From Azorinus chamasolen (taxonomy: Eukaryota; Mollusca; Bivalvia; Cardiida; Solecurtidae): a DNA stretch of 64,000 bases. The first letter of the stretch is position 1. Each line of letters begins with the position of its first letter. This document shows, piece by piece, positions 10,695 to 22,218 of the stretch. The position numbers and the translations under genes were made by a program. The stretch is from NCBI GenBank assembly GCA_963576725.1, contig OY755237.1:50799090-50863089 (forward strand), written 5' to 3'. The notes under the pieces were generated by a model that saw nothing but the letters and a program-made list of their open reading frames with translations, did not search any database and was not told the DNA's origin.

Positions 10695-11689
10695 TAATAA
10701 TGTGTCAAATATGAAAGCTGAGAACCTTCCAGTTTCTGAGGAGAAGATTTTCAAAGTTGTCACTATATGTTTCTATTGAAAACTGACCACCCCTAGGGCG
10801 GGGCCAATTTTGACCCAAGGGGCATAATTTATATAAATTTTGTAGAGGACCTGAACATGATGCTATGTGCCAAATATGAAAGCTGAGAACCCTGTAGATT
10901 CAGAGGAGAAGATTTTCAAAGTTGTCACTATATGTTTCTAATGAAATCTGGCTACCCCTGGGGCGGGGCCAATTTTGACCCCAGGGCCATAATTTATATA
11001 ACTTTTGTAGAGGACCTGAACATGATGCTATGTGCCAAATATGAAAGCTGAGAACCCTGTAGATTCAGAGGAGAAGATTTTCAAAGTTGTCACTATATGT
11101 TTCTATTGAAAACTGACCACCCCTGGGGCGGGGCCAATTTTGACCCCAGGGCCATAATTTATATAACTTTTGTAGAGGACCTGAACATGATGCTATGTGC
11201 CAAATATGAAAGCTGAGAACCCTGTAGATTCAGAGGAGAAGATTTTCAAAGTTGTCACTATATGTTTCTATTCAAAACTGGCTACCCCTGGGGCGGGGCC
11301 AATTTTGACCCCAGGGGCATAATTTATATAACTTTTGTAGAGGACCTGAACATGATGCTATGTGCCAAATATGAAAGCTGAGAACCCTGTAGATTCAGAG
11401 GAGAAGATTTTCAAAGTTTTACTATATATTTCAATAGAAAACAAGGCACCCCTGGGGCGGGGCCAATTTTGACCCCAGGGGCAAAATTTATATCACTTTT
11501 GTAGAGGACCTAAAGATGATGCTATGTACCAAAGATGAAAGCTGAGAACCCTGTAGATTCAGAGGAGAAGATTTTTAAAGGTTCAAATTGTTGACGCCCG
11601 ACGACGGATGACGCACGACGACGCACGACGGACATCAAGTGATCACAAAAGCTCACCCTGAGCACAAAAGTGCTCTGGTGAGCTAAAAA

Positions 11690-13282
11690 GGGTAAATGAA
11701 TCAAAATGTTTAAAATGAAAATTATACAGTAGGTTAGGGCTTCACAGCCATTCTTGAATAATTGATACAACAAAATTTGTAAAAGTGAAAAAAATAAAGT
11801 TTCTAATATTTGTGTTACGTTTTCATTTTCTGCTATGACAGCCTTCAAACCTTCAGTGTGTAAATTTTCACCCACACCACTGCTGGCATTTTCATTATAT
11901 TATGGTTAGAAGTTACGGACTCAGAAGTCCGTTATGGTAATTGAGATTGTACAATATAAAAGATTACCACAATGACTTATACAACCTGTATGTGTATGTG
12001 CTTATTTAAAAGTCACCATATCTTCTGATAATATTGGAGACTCGGAAAATGTGTAAATTGTAATGTTCATTTTGTTATGGTAGTTTTTAAACATATAAGC
12101 AATAAAAAGGTCTTTGAAACGGGAACCATTTTGATTTGAATGCTTAATTAACGTTACAAATAAAATCTATGAAACTGACATCATCAACACAGTGAGTATT
12201 TCTGTCCGTTAATATGTCATATACAATCGAAGCAAAACACAACGATCATTATATGCTAAACTGTCAGTTGCTAGATTTTGATTTTTGTTTTATGCATATT
12301 TTCGTTACGTAGGTTAGAAAAATATGTTGTTTTTTTATTAACACTTCAAAAACTTTTTTCACTTAACATAATACTGTCAAAACCAGTCAAAAGCAGAACA
12401 AGCAAGGTTTTACGCAAGCGTAAAATGGCTGCGTAATGTCTTTAAGCAGGATAGAAGAAAAAGAGGGAGCAATATTGTTTAGTAGTTTAAATTAACAGAT
12501 ACATTGGGAAAACATGACTGTAATGTATAAATAAACAGCAGAAACGGGGGAATGTTTTAAGGAGCCATGATGCATAATACCTGTGTATGACACCAATAAT
12601 ACACATTACCACGAAGTAAATACAGATCAATGGTATTCATGCACAATGGTGAAATATTCAAAACGGTCAACAAAACCACGAGTAAAAGGTCTCGGCTAAA
12701 TAACTTTACCAAAGACAAAATTCAAACAAAGGACTTATACTTTTACAATATTTGTGTACATAATTGTTTTTAAACCAAAAGCACGTAAACTAAGGGTGCT
12801 AACAAAAAAATGGGAGAAAAAAATTAGGCTTCCGCCGAGGATCGAACCCGCGACCTCACATTTCCTAGGCCACCGTTATAACCCCTCGACTACGCTGACT
12901 GCTACAAGTGGTGCGTGCTTTTAAATGATTTATACCTAATACACTAGCATTTTCACTGGCAGAAAAGAAGCAAATAACCTCGACAAAAATATTTGTCCCC
13001 GCTAACAAAAAATGTATGAATCAAAATAAGTAAAATAAATGAATGTATATAAATAAAAGCTTGTCTCACAGTAACCCATAGTTATTAAAAAAGATTGGCT
13101 TTTATAGAAACACAGGAACGCAGAAACGCACGGTCAAAATTCAAAGCCGTATAATTGTGGGCTGCTTTCAGCAGCCCAATGAAACATATGTTTCCAACTT
13201 CGAACGCAAGGAACTGGGGTTTAAGAAGTTTTGTCTCACTTCTATTAATTGGGGCCCTGCATTGAAAATCCAGTAGCCCTAT
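11690..13282. other. No recognisable gene; one tRNA-like SINE fragment
   Basis: AT-rich sequence without tandem arrays or coding frames. At 12826-12905 (minus strand) there is a perfect B-box GGTTCGATCC inside GGTCGCGGGTTCGATCCTCG, with TAGTCGAGGGG upstream as an A-box-like segment. The anticodon stem does not pair, so I call it a tRNA-derived SINE and not a functional tRNA. Confidence 0.5.
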
Positions 13283-14040
13283 AATAATCACATTTTCTGT
13301 CTGTCCATCCGTCTGTCCTCCATCACTTTTAATGTGATAATATAACTCAAACAGTACTTCATATATTGGTTACATATTAAGGCCATGCGCTTAGTATCAT
13401 CAAAGGAAGACACCTATAGTTTTTGGGTCGAATCATATCACTTTTTGGGGGTTGAATCAGATCACTATGTCTAGAGATATCTTCCCTTGATTCATCAAAA
13501 ATACAATCAATTTCTGTCAACACTTTTGATATGATGCAATGACTCAAACGGCGCATCACATATTGGTTTCATATTAAGGCCATATGTTTAGTATTATCAG
13601 TGGAAGTCACCTATACTTTTAGGGTTGAATCAGATCACCATTTCTAGAGTTATCTGCCCTTGATTCATAGAAAATGCCATCAACTTTTGTCAACATTTTC
13701 ATGTGACACTATAACTCAAACAGTGATTCGCATATTGATGTCATATTAAGGGCATTTTCTTAGTATCATCAGAGGAAGACGTCTTAGTTTTGGGGTTGAA
13801 TGAGATCACTGTTTCTAGAGTTATCTGCCCTTGGTTCATCCAAAATGCCATAAACTTTTGTCAACACTTCTGATGGAACATGATAACTCAAACAGTACTT
13901 CGCCTATTTGGTTCATATATTTAGGGCATATATGCTTAGTATTATGAGAAGAAACATTTGTCTATAGTTGTTTGGGTTGAATGAGAATACCATGTCCAGA
14001 GTTATCTGGCCTTGATATTCAACAAAAGATCATCTTCAGG
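13283..14040 (+). mobile_element. HINE-like tandem array (family N), ends unclear
   Basis: A (TCTG/TCCG) tract at 13302-13320 is followed by about four units of ~175 bp. Each has TAACTCAAACAGTNNTTC, ATATTAAGGCCAT and AGTTATCTGCCCTTGATTCA. The layout matches the other arrays but I do not see the 3' hairpin. Confidence 0.5.
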
Positions 14041-14370
14041 ACCTTATCTGACTGAGTCGGTTTTCTAGTTGCAGCATAACTAACAAGCGTCAATTTTTTA
14101 AGCTAAGTAGCGTACTGCATCTTGGACTTTTTCATAATACTCTAAATTACCTTCCTTTTGCAAATTTGTATGAACAGATATTTATTTTCAACAACAAAGA
14201 ACTGAACATATGGAAGTTAGAGGTATGTTGAGTCAATTTGCCGATAAATATGTCTGTCAATTCTGTTACGTAGGTGAGAACACCATAAGGCACTAAGGTG
14301 TTCATTTGGTATACAATCTCAGTTTATGGTGTTCATTTAATATACAATTTCAGTTCACTTTTAAACAACT

Positions 14371-14612
14371 TTAACCCTTTACCACTCATTAACGCAATTT
14401 TGCGCATTTAAACTCTCATTGAAAGTTATATAAAATTGAAATCATTTCATTACCTTATTAAGTTTCTCATGGACTTAGTGAATGCTAAAAATACTGATGA
14501 GTAGCATACAGCATAAAATCTAAACAGTCTGGGAGTTACTCACAGGCTGTTTCGGTTGTATGCTGTTTGCACAGAACCATTTTACCCAAGATTCTATACA
14601 GTAAAGGGTTAA
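14371..14612. repeat. Palindromic MITE, TTAACCCTTTAC ends
   Basis: A 242-bp element runs from TTAACCCTTTACCACTCATT to ATACAGTAAAGGGTTAA. The 12-bp terminal inverted repeat is exact and begins with TTAA. The centre is weakly palindromic (GTCTGGGAGTTACTC...). It is similar in size and ends to the O, P and S families but internally different. Confidence 0.6.
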
Positions 14613-14742
14613 TACAACTACTGCCAACTGATTGTGTTACGTTGGTGAGATGTTACGCTGGTTAGAGTTTTTACACATTTTTTATACGCCCGAAGGGACG
14701 TATTATGGTATGGCGCATGTCGTCCGTCTGTCCGTCCGTCCG

Positions 14743-15000
14743 CACTCACCAATGGGTAGTTATGTGACTTTTTCTAACTAGTCGCACAAGTAAAATCATT
14801 AACCTGGCCATCTCTTGTGACATTAACCTGGCCATTTCTTGTGACATTAACCTGGCCAGTTGTGGGACATAGGGTTAGGGTTAGGGTTAGCTTCCAGATC
14901 ATTCTATTCCAAAGTTAGAGCCAAAAATAGTTTTACTTGTGGGACTAGTCCCACAAGAAAAGATCAAAGGAAAAAGTCACACAACTACCCATTTGTTAGG
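14743..15000 (+). mobile_element. MITE family E (copy E1) with internal telomere-like repeat
   Basis: Imperfect terminal inverted repeats of ~27 bp (AATGGGTAGTTATGTGACTT at left; AAGTCACACAACTACCCATT at right). The inside holds two and a half copies of ACATTAACCTGGCCA and AGGGTTAGGGTTAGGGTTAG at 14871-14890. Both flanks are (TCCG)n of the host element, as in copy E2 (41771-42023). Confidence 0.7.
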
Positions 15001-15639
15001 ATGTCCGTCCGTCTGTCCGTCCGTCCGTGCCAACATTTAGCAATTAAGGGCTAAAATATTGGTCCAGGACAGGAATATGTGCTAAAATGGGTTTAGGGGC
15101 TAATAGCCCCTAATTTTTTTGAAGACCCCTGCAAATTGAAGGATTAGTACCTAACAACTGTTTTAAGCATTATTTAAAATAACTCTTTATTCATTGGACA
15201 AAAGTGTCCACAACTGTCCATCTGCTGTAATCACAGTTGCTTCCCTTAGACTGTGTAACATTTCGCAATGTTTTGGACAATGTTTCAACGATAAAAACCA
15301 AGGATATGATAGATGATGAAATTGAAGGACAAATGCCAAATGTCCCCACCTGTAACCAGAACCTTGTCTACTAAAAGGAAAAAAGGTAAGAGAACTATTA
15401 TATTAGACAAATATACATTTTGACATTGATACTATTATAATAGATATCTTTTAGTCTGTGATTCAAACGCTTTGTAATTAATATGAATCTAGAATGAAAT
15501 GAAAAATGTGCTCATAATAGTAATTTTAATATGTTCTCATGGCCAGAAAATGGCACTACATTCACATGTAAAAGCAAATTTTATTTGATTTTGAAATACG
15601 TATAGTATATCATAACAGGGAAAGGGTTTAGAACTTAAT

Positions 15640-16880
15640 GATGGACATTCAAACAGAACCTAGTGATGGACAGTGCACATAAAAATAAACACAGACCCCA
15701 AGAGGCTCGCTCTGTCTCCTTATTTTTAGGGGTGACATATTAAGGTCAAGGTCATACATCAAGGTCAAAAGTCATATCGGGGCATGTTGTTTCACCGATG
15801 CATTTTGTTCTATCTGGTTATAATAACACTTATTGATAGACATTCAGAGCTCAATGATGTAGTATGTTTGTAACATTGATAGCGCTTAAAGATAGATAGA
15901 CATTTAGAGTCTAATGATGGACAGTCACACAAATGTGTTGATGGAGATGTCTTGTTGTAATATTAGTAGCCCTTAAAGATAGACAGACATTCTGAGCTTG
16001 ATATTGGACATGCAAGTAGAACCTAATGATGGACAAACATACAGTACTGAACATTGAGGGATAATATTTTTTCATTGTAATAGTTACAAAACTTAATAGA
16101 TATTTAGACCTTAATGATGGACGTTCAAATAGAACCTAATGATGGACTTACACATAAAAATGAACATGGAGATTTAGAATTTTTATGCCCCCAGGGGATC
16201 TGTCTATTGGTTTGTTTGTTCTCAACTTTAATGTTGGCGATAATTTTGTAGCCATTGAAAACTTGGCGTGCATGTGCAACTTCTAGAGGGGAATAATTTT
16301 TAGTGGTAACTTATTAAGGTCAATGTCTTATTCATACATCAAGGTCATAGGTCATCCGGGGCATAGTGTTTCCCAAACACATCTTGTTCTATCTGGTTAT
16401 CATATCACTTATTGATAGACATTCAGATCTTAATGATTGACTTGCAAAGACAACTTTATAGTGAACTGAACTTCACAATGGATGACTTTCCTTTGTAATA
16501 GTAAGCACTTCAAGATAGACAAGAATTTAGAGTTTGATAATTGACATGCAAATAGATCAAATATTGGACAGACATACAGAACCAAACATTGAGGAGTAGT
16601 ACTTTTTCTTTCTATTAGGTAAAGTGTTTAATAATAGATATTTACAGCTTAATAATGGACTTTCATAGAGAAAACTTAATGATGGACACACATACAAAAC
16701 TGAACATGGAGGTGAAATCATTTCTCTTTGTGACTTTTGTAGCACTTAGAATAGACATACATTTATAGCTTAATGTATGACTTGCATATATATATATATA
16801 GAACCCAATGATTGATGAACATACCATACTGTTTATGCAGATGTAAAGCATGTAAAGACATACAGACATTTGGAGCTTAA
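15640..16880 (+). repeat. Degenerate minisatellite, left arm
   Basis: It is a repeated pattern of GAGCTTAATGATGGAC, AGAACCTAATGATGGACA and CACTTAAAGATAGACAGACA, diverged between units. It is the reverse complement of the pattern at 23450-24680. Foreign pieces (for example TATGCCCCCAGGGGATCTG at 16184) interrupt it. Confidence 0.6.
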
Positions 16881-17010
16881 CCCTTTCCCTGTGCTTCATT
16901 TATTCCAAATTTCAGTACCATGACAAAATAGTAATAATAAAATATGGAAGGTAAATCTGTTGATCTGTTTGACTTACTTTTGCTAAATGATCTGAAAAGT
17001 TTGGTAAAAA
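16876..17010 (+). repeat. O-family MITE fragment
   Basis: TTAACCCTTTCCCTGTGCTT through AAATTTCAGTACC and AATATGGAAGGT parallels the inner half of the copy at 9884-10139. The other half is missing. Confidence 0.45.
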
Positions 17011-17074
17011 CCTGCCCATATTGTCATTCAGTGTTTGTATTAACACTTTTAATGTGTATGGTGTTGGTTTTTTG

Positions 17075-17320
17075 CAGTGAAAAGGATGCCATGGTCAAAA
17101 ACAGAAGAGGATGAGATCAACCATTTCTTGAATATTATGTTGACCTTACATCAGCAAGAAAGTGCCCAGGAATACCAGAGTGTATGCTTGCGATAAACAA
17201 GAGAAAGGGGAACTAGTGGCCAGAACTGGAAAAAATCATGGGAAATAATAAAAAAGAATGTTTCAGATTTTAAAGTCAGAGTGTATAACTCTTTACTTCA
17301 CAAATACACTGATGTATGTT
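17075..17320 (+). pseudogene. Fragment of a KRPW-type domain, frameshifted
   Basis: After a good splice-acceptor-like GGTTTTTTGCAG (17065-17076) the frame reads VKRMPWSKTEEDEINHFL. The neighbouring frame continues with KCPGIPECMLAINKRKG, and the first frame returns with NWKKSWEIIKKNVSDFK. Taken together these resemble the C-terminal 'KRPW...CPG..EC...W..IK..V.N' domain common in mollusc and fish proteins of transposon-like type. At least two frameshifts break it. I know no established function for that domain, and the family match is from memory of the pattern. Confidence 0.4.
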
Positions 17321-17638
17321 ATGACCACTTATGGAAAATAGACAAGCCTAGGTACACTTAACCCTTCGCTTGCTATTCACGTCAATATACGTACCTGTAA
17401 ATAGTGAAGACCCAGATGAGACAGCTCCTGCAGGAGCTGTCTCATCAGCGTCTGCACTATTTACAAGTTAATTGTGCAACCAGTGCACTCCACAGCAGTT
17501 ATTGCACAGCGAAATACTTGTACACAGTGAAGATATATGAGGCGTGCCATGACAAAACCTGTAATAGTGACAAAATTTTCGATTTTGTGTTTTTATCATT
17601 TTCTGACAAACGGATGTCTATACAATAGATTTTTATTA

Positions 17639-19132
17639 TTAGCTCACCAGAGCACAAAGTGCTCAGGGTGAGCTTTTGTGATTGCCTGATGTCCGTCGTC
17701 CGTCGTCGTGCGGTGTGCGTCGTCCGTCGTCCCGCGTCAACAATTTGAACCTTTAAAAATCTTCTCCTCTGAATCTACAGGGTTCTCAGCTTTCATCTTT
17801 GGTACATAGCATCACCTATAGGTCCTCTACAAAAGTTATATAAATTATGCCCCTGGGGTCAAAATTGGCCCCGCCCAGGGAAGGGCAGTTTTCAATAGAA
17901 ACATATAGTAAAACTTTGAAAATCTTCTCCTCTGAAACCAGAAGGTTCTCAGCTTTCATATTTATCACATGGCATCATGTTCAGGTCCTCTCAAAAGTTA
18001 TATAAATAATGGCCCTGGGGTCAAAATTGGCCCCGCCCCAGGGGTGGACAGTTTTCAATAGAAACAAATAGTGAAAGCTTTGAAAATCTTCTCCTCTGAA
18101 ACTGGAAGGCTCTCAGCTTTCATATTTGGCAGAGAGTATCATGTTCAGGTCCTCTACAAAAGTTATATAAATAATGGCCCTGGGGTCAAAATTGGCCCTG
18201 CCCCAGGGGTGGGCAATTTTCAATAGAAACAAATAGTATAATCTTTGAAAATCTTCTCCTCAGAAACTGAAAGGCTCTCTTCTTTCATATTTGGCAGAGG
18301 GTATCATGTTCAGGTCCTCTACAAAAGTTATATAAATCATGGCCCTGGGGTCAAAATTGGCCCCGCCCCAGGGGTTGGCAGTTTCAATAGAAACAAATAG
18401 TGAAATCTTTGAAAATCTTCTCCTCTGAAACTTGAAGGTTCTCAGCTTTCATATTTGGCAGAGAGTATCATGTTCATGTCCTCTACAAAAGTTATATAAA
18501 TTATGGCCCTGGGGTCAAAATTGGCCCGCCCCAGGGGTGGGCAGTTTTCAATAGAAACAAATAGTGAAATCTTTGAAAATCTTCTCCTCTGAAGCTGGAA
18601 GGCACTCAGCTTTCATATTTGGCACAGAGCATCATGTTCATGTCCTCTACAAAAGTTATATAAATTATGGCCCTGGGGTCAAAATTGGCCCCGCCCCAGG
18701 GGTGGGCAGTTTTCAATAGAAACATATAGTAAACCTTTGAAAATCTTCTCCTTTGAAACCAGAAGGTTCTCAGCTTTCATATTTGGCACATAGCATCATG
18801 TTTAGGTCCTCTACAAAATTTGTATAAATTATGCCCCTGGGGTCAAAATTGGCCCCGCCCCAGGGGTGGGCAGTTTTCAAAAGAAACAAATAGTGAAATC
18901 TTTGAAAATCTCCTCTGAAGCTGGAAGGCTCTCAGCTTTCATATTTGGCACAGAGCATTATGTTCAGGTCCTCTACAAATGGTATATAAATTATGGCCCT
19001 GGGGTCAAAATTGGCCCCGCCCCAGGGGTGGGCAGTTTTCAATAGAAACATATACATGTAGTGAAAACTTTGAAAATCTTCTCCTCTGATTGTCTGGTGA
19101 GCGATTCAGGGCGATTCTGGCCCTCTTGTTTT
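17639..19132 (+). mobile_element. HINE-like element, family A (copy A3)
   Basis: 5' palindrome AGCTCACC...GGTGAGCT at 17641-17674, CGTC-rich simple repeat, about eight ~165-bp units, and a 3' GGTGAGCGATTCAGGG with the hairpin AGGGCGATTCTGGCCCT and CTTGTTT. Nested in Q. Confidence 0.75.
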
Positions 19133-20223
19133 TATGGTCATTTGACATCTTTAGATATGTTTTTAGCGATTTGAATGATGTAGGTGGTTTGCGAAAATTT
19201 GCTTTATTTTATGACGTCAACGTCAAGTAGACATCGTCTGCACGTCGTTTTATATGACTAACTTTCCGATCTTATTCGCCTCTAGTAAACATAAAATATG
19301 GCAGTAGTTACAACTACACATTTATCCAGATCAAAAGAATAGTTTTATTTTGAGTGTTTAAATTCGTTTAAAATAAAGGTGAAATCACTGTCTCGGTACT
19401 GGACAAGTGACGTCGGCGGCAGCGGCGTGCAAAAACTTTAATGTAGATCTAGCTCATTACTCAAAAAGTATTAGAGGTATCAATATGAAACTTCATAGGG
19501 TAGAATATCTCATTAAGGGGAAGGCCCGTGCATAAGAACCATAACTCTCGATTTCAAAATTTTGGAGTTATGGTCCTTTATCATTTCAAAACTTTTTGAT
19601 TTAGCTGGACAAGTAACAAATCTGATGAGCGTTGGCGTCGCGCGTGACTCTTGTTTATCCTTTTTACATAAAATTCAAAGGTCAACTTTTCACAAGCGTC
19701 CTTTAGCAGATCTTTTTAAATTAAAAGTTATTCATTCATATAGATCTATGTCTAAGTGCAAATAATTAAATGTTGTGATGCATAGTAGACGCTGTTAAAG
19801 TATCTTGTCATAATCTATTGAAATGGTTGAATTATATTATTGAAATGGCGTAATCACTGCACTGGACACATTGTTTATTTCTGTAATTGTTATTTTTGCT
19901 CATAAATATATAATTTACCGATTAAGAGGGCATCGGTGGCTAGATTAGCCATTTGGCTTGTCCGAGCTATGAGGGATTTTATTCATTCATTCAGATTAAT
20001 TAGGTTACTCTGAAAGCCGTTCATTCATTCATTCAATTCGCCATAAACCTTGTGCATACAGTTTGGATTCAGATGAGACATTGAATAACTGAACGTCTCA
20101 TCAGGTTCAACAGTTTACACTCTAACTGCATTTTATAAATTTGAAGCAGAGGACAATTTAGTTTAACTAATACAGAGCAAAGATATTTTCTCGTATTTAT
20201 AGTACATGTAATGACAGCGTGGG

Positions 20224-20462
20224 TATTGTCCTGTTTTATTAACCTGTCAAATTATACGCTTGCTGAACACGCCATATATAGCTTCGGTTGATATCGATTG
20301 TCTTCGCTAATAAAAGCTTTCCTACTTGGCTTATTCAAGTACCTGTATATTTATTGTGAATCTCGTGAAAAACGTTTGAAACACAGGTTTACCCAAGCTA
20401 AATATATCCTTTCAGTGACGTAGGAATATTCAAATTTGACAGGTTAATAAAACAGGACAATA
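20224..20462. mobile_element. MITE with 30-bp perfect terminal inverted repeats
   Basis: TATTGTCCTGTTTTATTAAC... at 20224-20253 is exactly complementary to 20433-20462. It is 239 bp long, non-coding, and lies inside Q. No other copy is seen in this window. Confidence 0.75.
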
Positions 20463-20882
20463 ACTGACGTCACAAATATGTGGTCTTAATAGTGCGTGCA
20501 TTCATCCACCTAGATCGGGGTCAAATGGCATTTATGCATTTCATTTTTGTGTGCAATTATAGCTTTATATTAACTGTTTGGATGCTCAGGTGCCAAATCA
20601 AAACTATGATAACAGATTGGATCCAGATTAGACGCCAAGTTACTCGGAGTTTTATCAGGATCCAAATGCGTGTCTTTAAATAATAGATCTACAAATTGAA
20701 GCAGACAACCATTATTAATTATCCAGACGCAAGATTACTGAATTTCAGACCATTGATTTCTTGTGCATATAGATCTGTGTTTTACTGTTTTGTATTTTGT
20801 ATGGAATGCTTTCGTTTGAGGGTCTCAAATTCTCAATGTAGATTAGTCATGACTAATTCAGCTACCCTCGTTGAATAAAGTA

Positions 20883-20908
20883 TTTCATTCATTCATTCAT
20901 TCATTCAC
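20883..20908 (+). repeat. (ATTC)n tract
   Basis: Five to six ATTC units follow GTTGAATAAAGTATTT. A related short tract is at 19980-20040. Placement after AATAAAG suggests a retroposon 3' tail but no LINE or SINE body is recognisable. Confidence 0.5.
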
Positions 20909-21725
20909 TCCCATGCCGGGTACCGGATGGCTTCGTTGGTAGCAGAAGACTTCTGCACGACATTTTCAGCTGGTCAATCGTTTCTGCTTTATCATGATCG
21001 CCTGTAATAATAATTGAAAGCATTGTTACTCATGAATACAATATATTTTTTTCATGAATAATACTTTCTTGAAGTCGAACTAGTGCAAATATGTAGGATA
21101 TCCGCAAAAGTGTTACATTGTAGATCTAGATTCAAACTGTTGTAAGACGATCGCAACCTTAAGTTGGGGTCGTCGTACATTAGATCGTATAATTTCAATT
21201 TTATAACTTACATCTTTGAAGGCAAATCATGATTATATTTTGGTTGATCTAGATCTAGAACTAATTATCGAATACGCATTTCATTTGCTGCATGTAGATC
21301 TAATGTAGATTCAAACAGAGGTATGAAACATTTCCAGCATAAAACATTTCCAACACCGGCATTATTTTCAACCAGAACACTGTGTATTTTAATGCGTTTT
21401 CAACATACTAGATCTACATCCATTATATATAGTCGTATAATATGATGTAAATATAGGAACATAAATATCTTACCTCTAAGTGACTGTCCATTTGTTATCA
21501 GTTTAAAGCTTACGATATTTAAACAAAAGCAATGCATCACTTTCGTCTTTCAGTATGGGAAAATGTGTAAAAATTATGACGTCAACTTTAATCGGCCGTA
21601 ACGTCATTTCGTAGGCGATGTCACTATTACAGGTTTTGTCATGGCACGACTCATGTGTAATTATACAACAGGGCATGGGTAAAGAAGGAGAAATGTATTT
21701 TAAAATTCAGCAAGAGAAGGGTTAA

Positions 21726-22218
21726 AGATAAAGGACCATTATACCCTTCTTGTTTTACAACATGTTTTCAGTTATTAATAAAGTTATGATTTTTCACATG
21801 CTCTTTATTGTTTTTTTCCTTTGACCAGCTCATATTTTGATTTATTAACATTTTGCCTATATAAAGGGATACACTGTATAGTCTTCATGTAAATACTTGA
21901 AAAAATACTCATCTGTGTGAGTATTATAAGTGCAAATTAAAAGTAATGTGGAGAGCTTTTATTGCTTTATGCATTATTTGAGTTCTGCAAATACTAACTT
22001 CTATTTTTCTGGACAATTATGGGATTAAATGTATATCAAATCAGTCCATCAAGGAAATGCTTACATGGCCTTTTCTAAATTGACTAATTGCAAAATATGT
22101 TATCCATTTTTAAACAGTGATTATTATTAGTTTTATGATTGATATTATTTCATAGATATTATATCAGTACTTTGCTGATAGTGTTGACCCAGAACAGAGG
22201 ACTTCTGTAGGAAACTGC
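21726..22218. other. Non-coding AT-rich stretch
   Basis: I see no coding frame, repeat array or terminal repeats here. It belongs to the inside of the 15030-24937 segment. Confidence 0.5.

Larger units (their letters stand above)
6842..10697. mobile_element. TIR-bounded insertion carrying a Crypton-like tyrosine recombinase
   Basis: This block interrupts a family-A repeat unit. Its termini hold an exact 18-bp inverted repeat: TTTATTATACTGCAAAGT at 6843-6860 and its complement ACTTTGCAGTATAATAAA at 10534-10551. A 140-bp perfect palindrome (10555-10694) lies between the right repeat and the host junction. The only intact gene inside is the tyrosine recombinase at 8391-9866. I found no DDE transposase, reverse transcriptase or helicase. 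6861-7750 and 10140-10533 are AT-rich and non-coding; ATTCTGATTGG at 6871 and an inverted CCAATCATCCTGAAT near 10349 are a possible weak subterminal pair. The target duplication is not resolved. Either this is a TIR-bearing recombinase element, or a DNA transposon that acquired a Crypton. Confidence 0.6.
6507..11689 (-). mobile_element. HINE-like element, family A (copy A2), inverted and split by a 3.9-kb insertion
   Basis: The element reads on the minus strand. Its 3' hairpin/tail (AACAAGAGGGCCAGAATGGC) is at 6508-6530 and its 5' palindrome (AGCAC...GTGAGCT) ends near 11685. Tandem units run 6540-6841 and resume at 10698. The break falls inside one unit: GACCTGAACATGATG (to 6841) continues as ATGTGTCAAATATGAAAG (from about 10700). 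Units in other copies read CATGATGCTATGTGCCAAAT without interruption. So 6842-10697 is foreign to this element. Confidence 0.75.
17541..21652. mobile_element. TIR DNA element (label Q) inserted in P1
   Basis: Inverted termini: CGTGCCATGACAAAACCTGT at 17543 and ACAGGTTTTGTCATGGCACG ending at 21649; about 30 bp pair exactly. It contains a family-A element (17639-19132), a MITE (20224-20462) and otherwise non-coding sequence with several TGACGTCA-like motifs (19213, 20465, 21579) and frequent AGATCT. No transposase is visible. The exact target duplication is unresolved. Confidence 0.6.
17358..21725. mobile_element. P-family MITE (copy P1), split by a 4.1-kb insertion
   Basis: TTAACCCTTCGCTTGCTATT at left and CAAGAGAAGGGTTAA at right. 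The central palindrome is GATGAGACAGCTCC...GGAGCTGTCTCATC (17411-17445). The unbroken copy P2 (38775-39024) runs GAAGATATATGTAATTATAC, whereas here GAAGATATATGA (to 17540) and TGTAATTATACAAC (from 21655) are 4.1 kb apart. Confidence 0.75.

Noticed and set aside
12826..12905. Functional tRNA gene on the minus strand
   Set aside because: The B-box is perfect but the anticodon and acceptor stems do not form.
14871..14890. (TTAGGG)n as a chromosome end or telomere fusion
   Set aside because: Only three units, and the same run recurs inside MITE E at 41899 and 47379, so it is part of the element.
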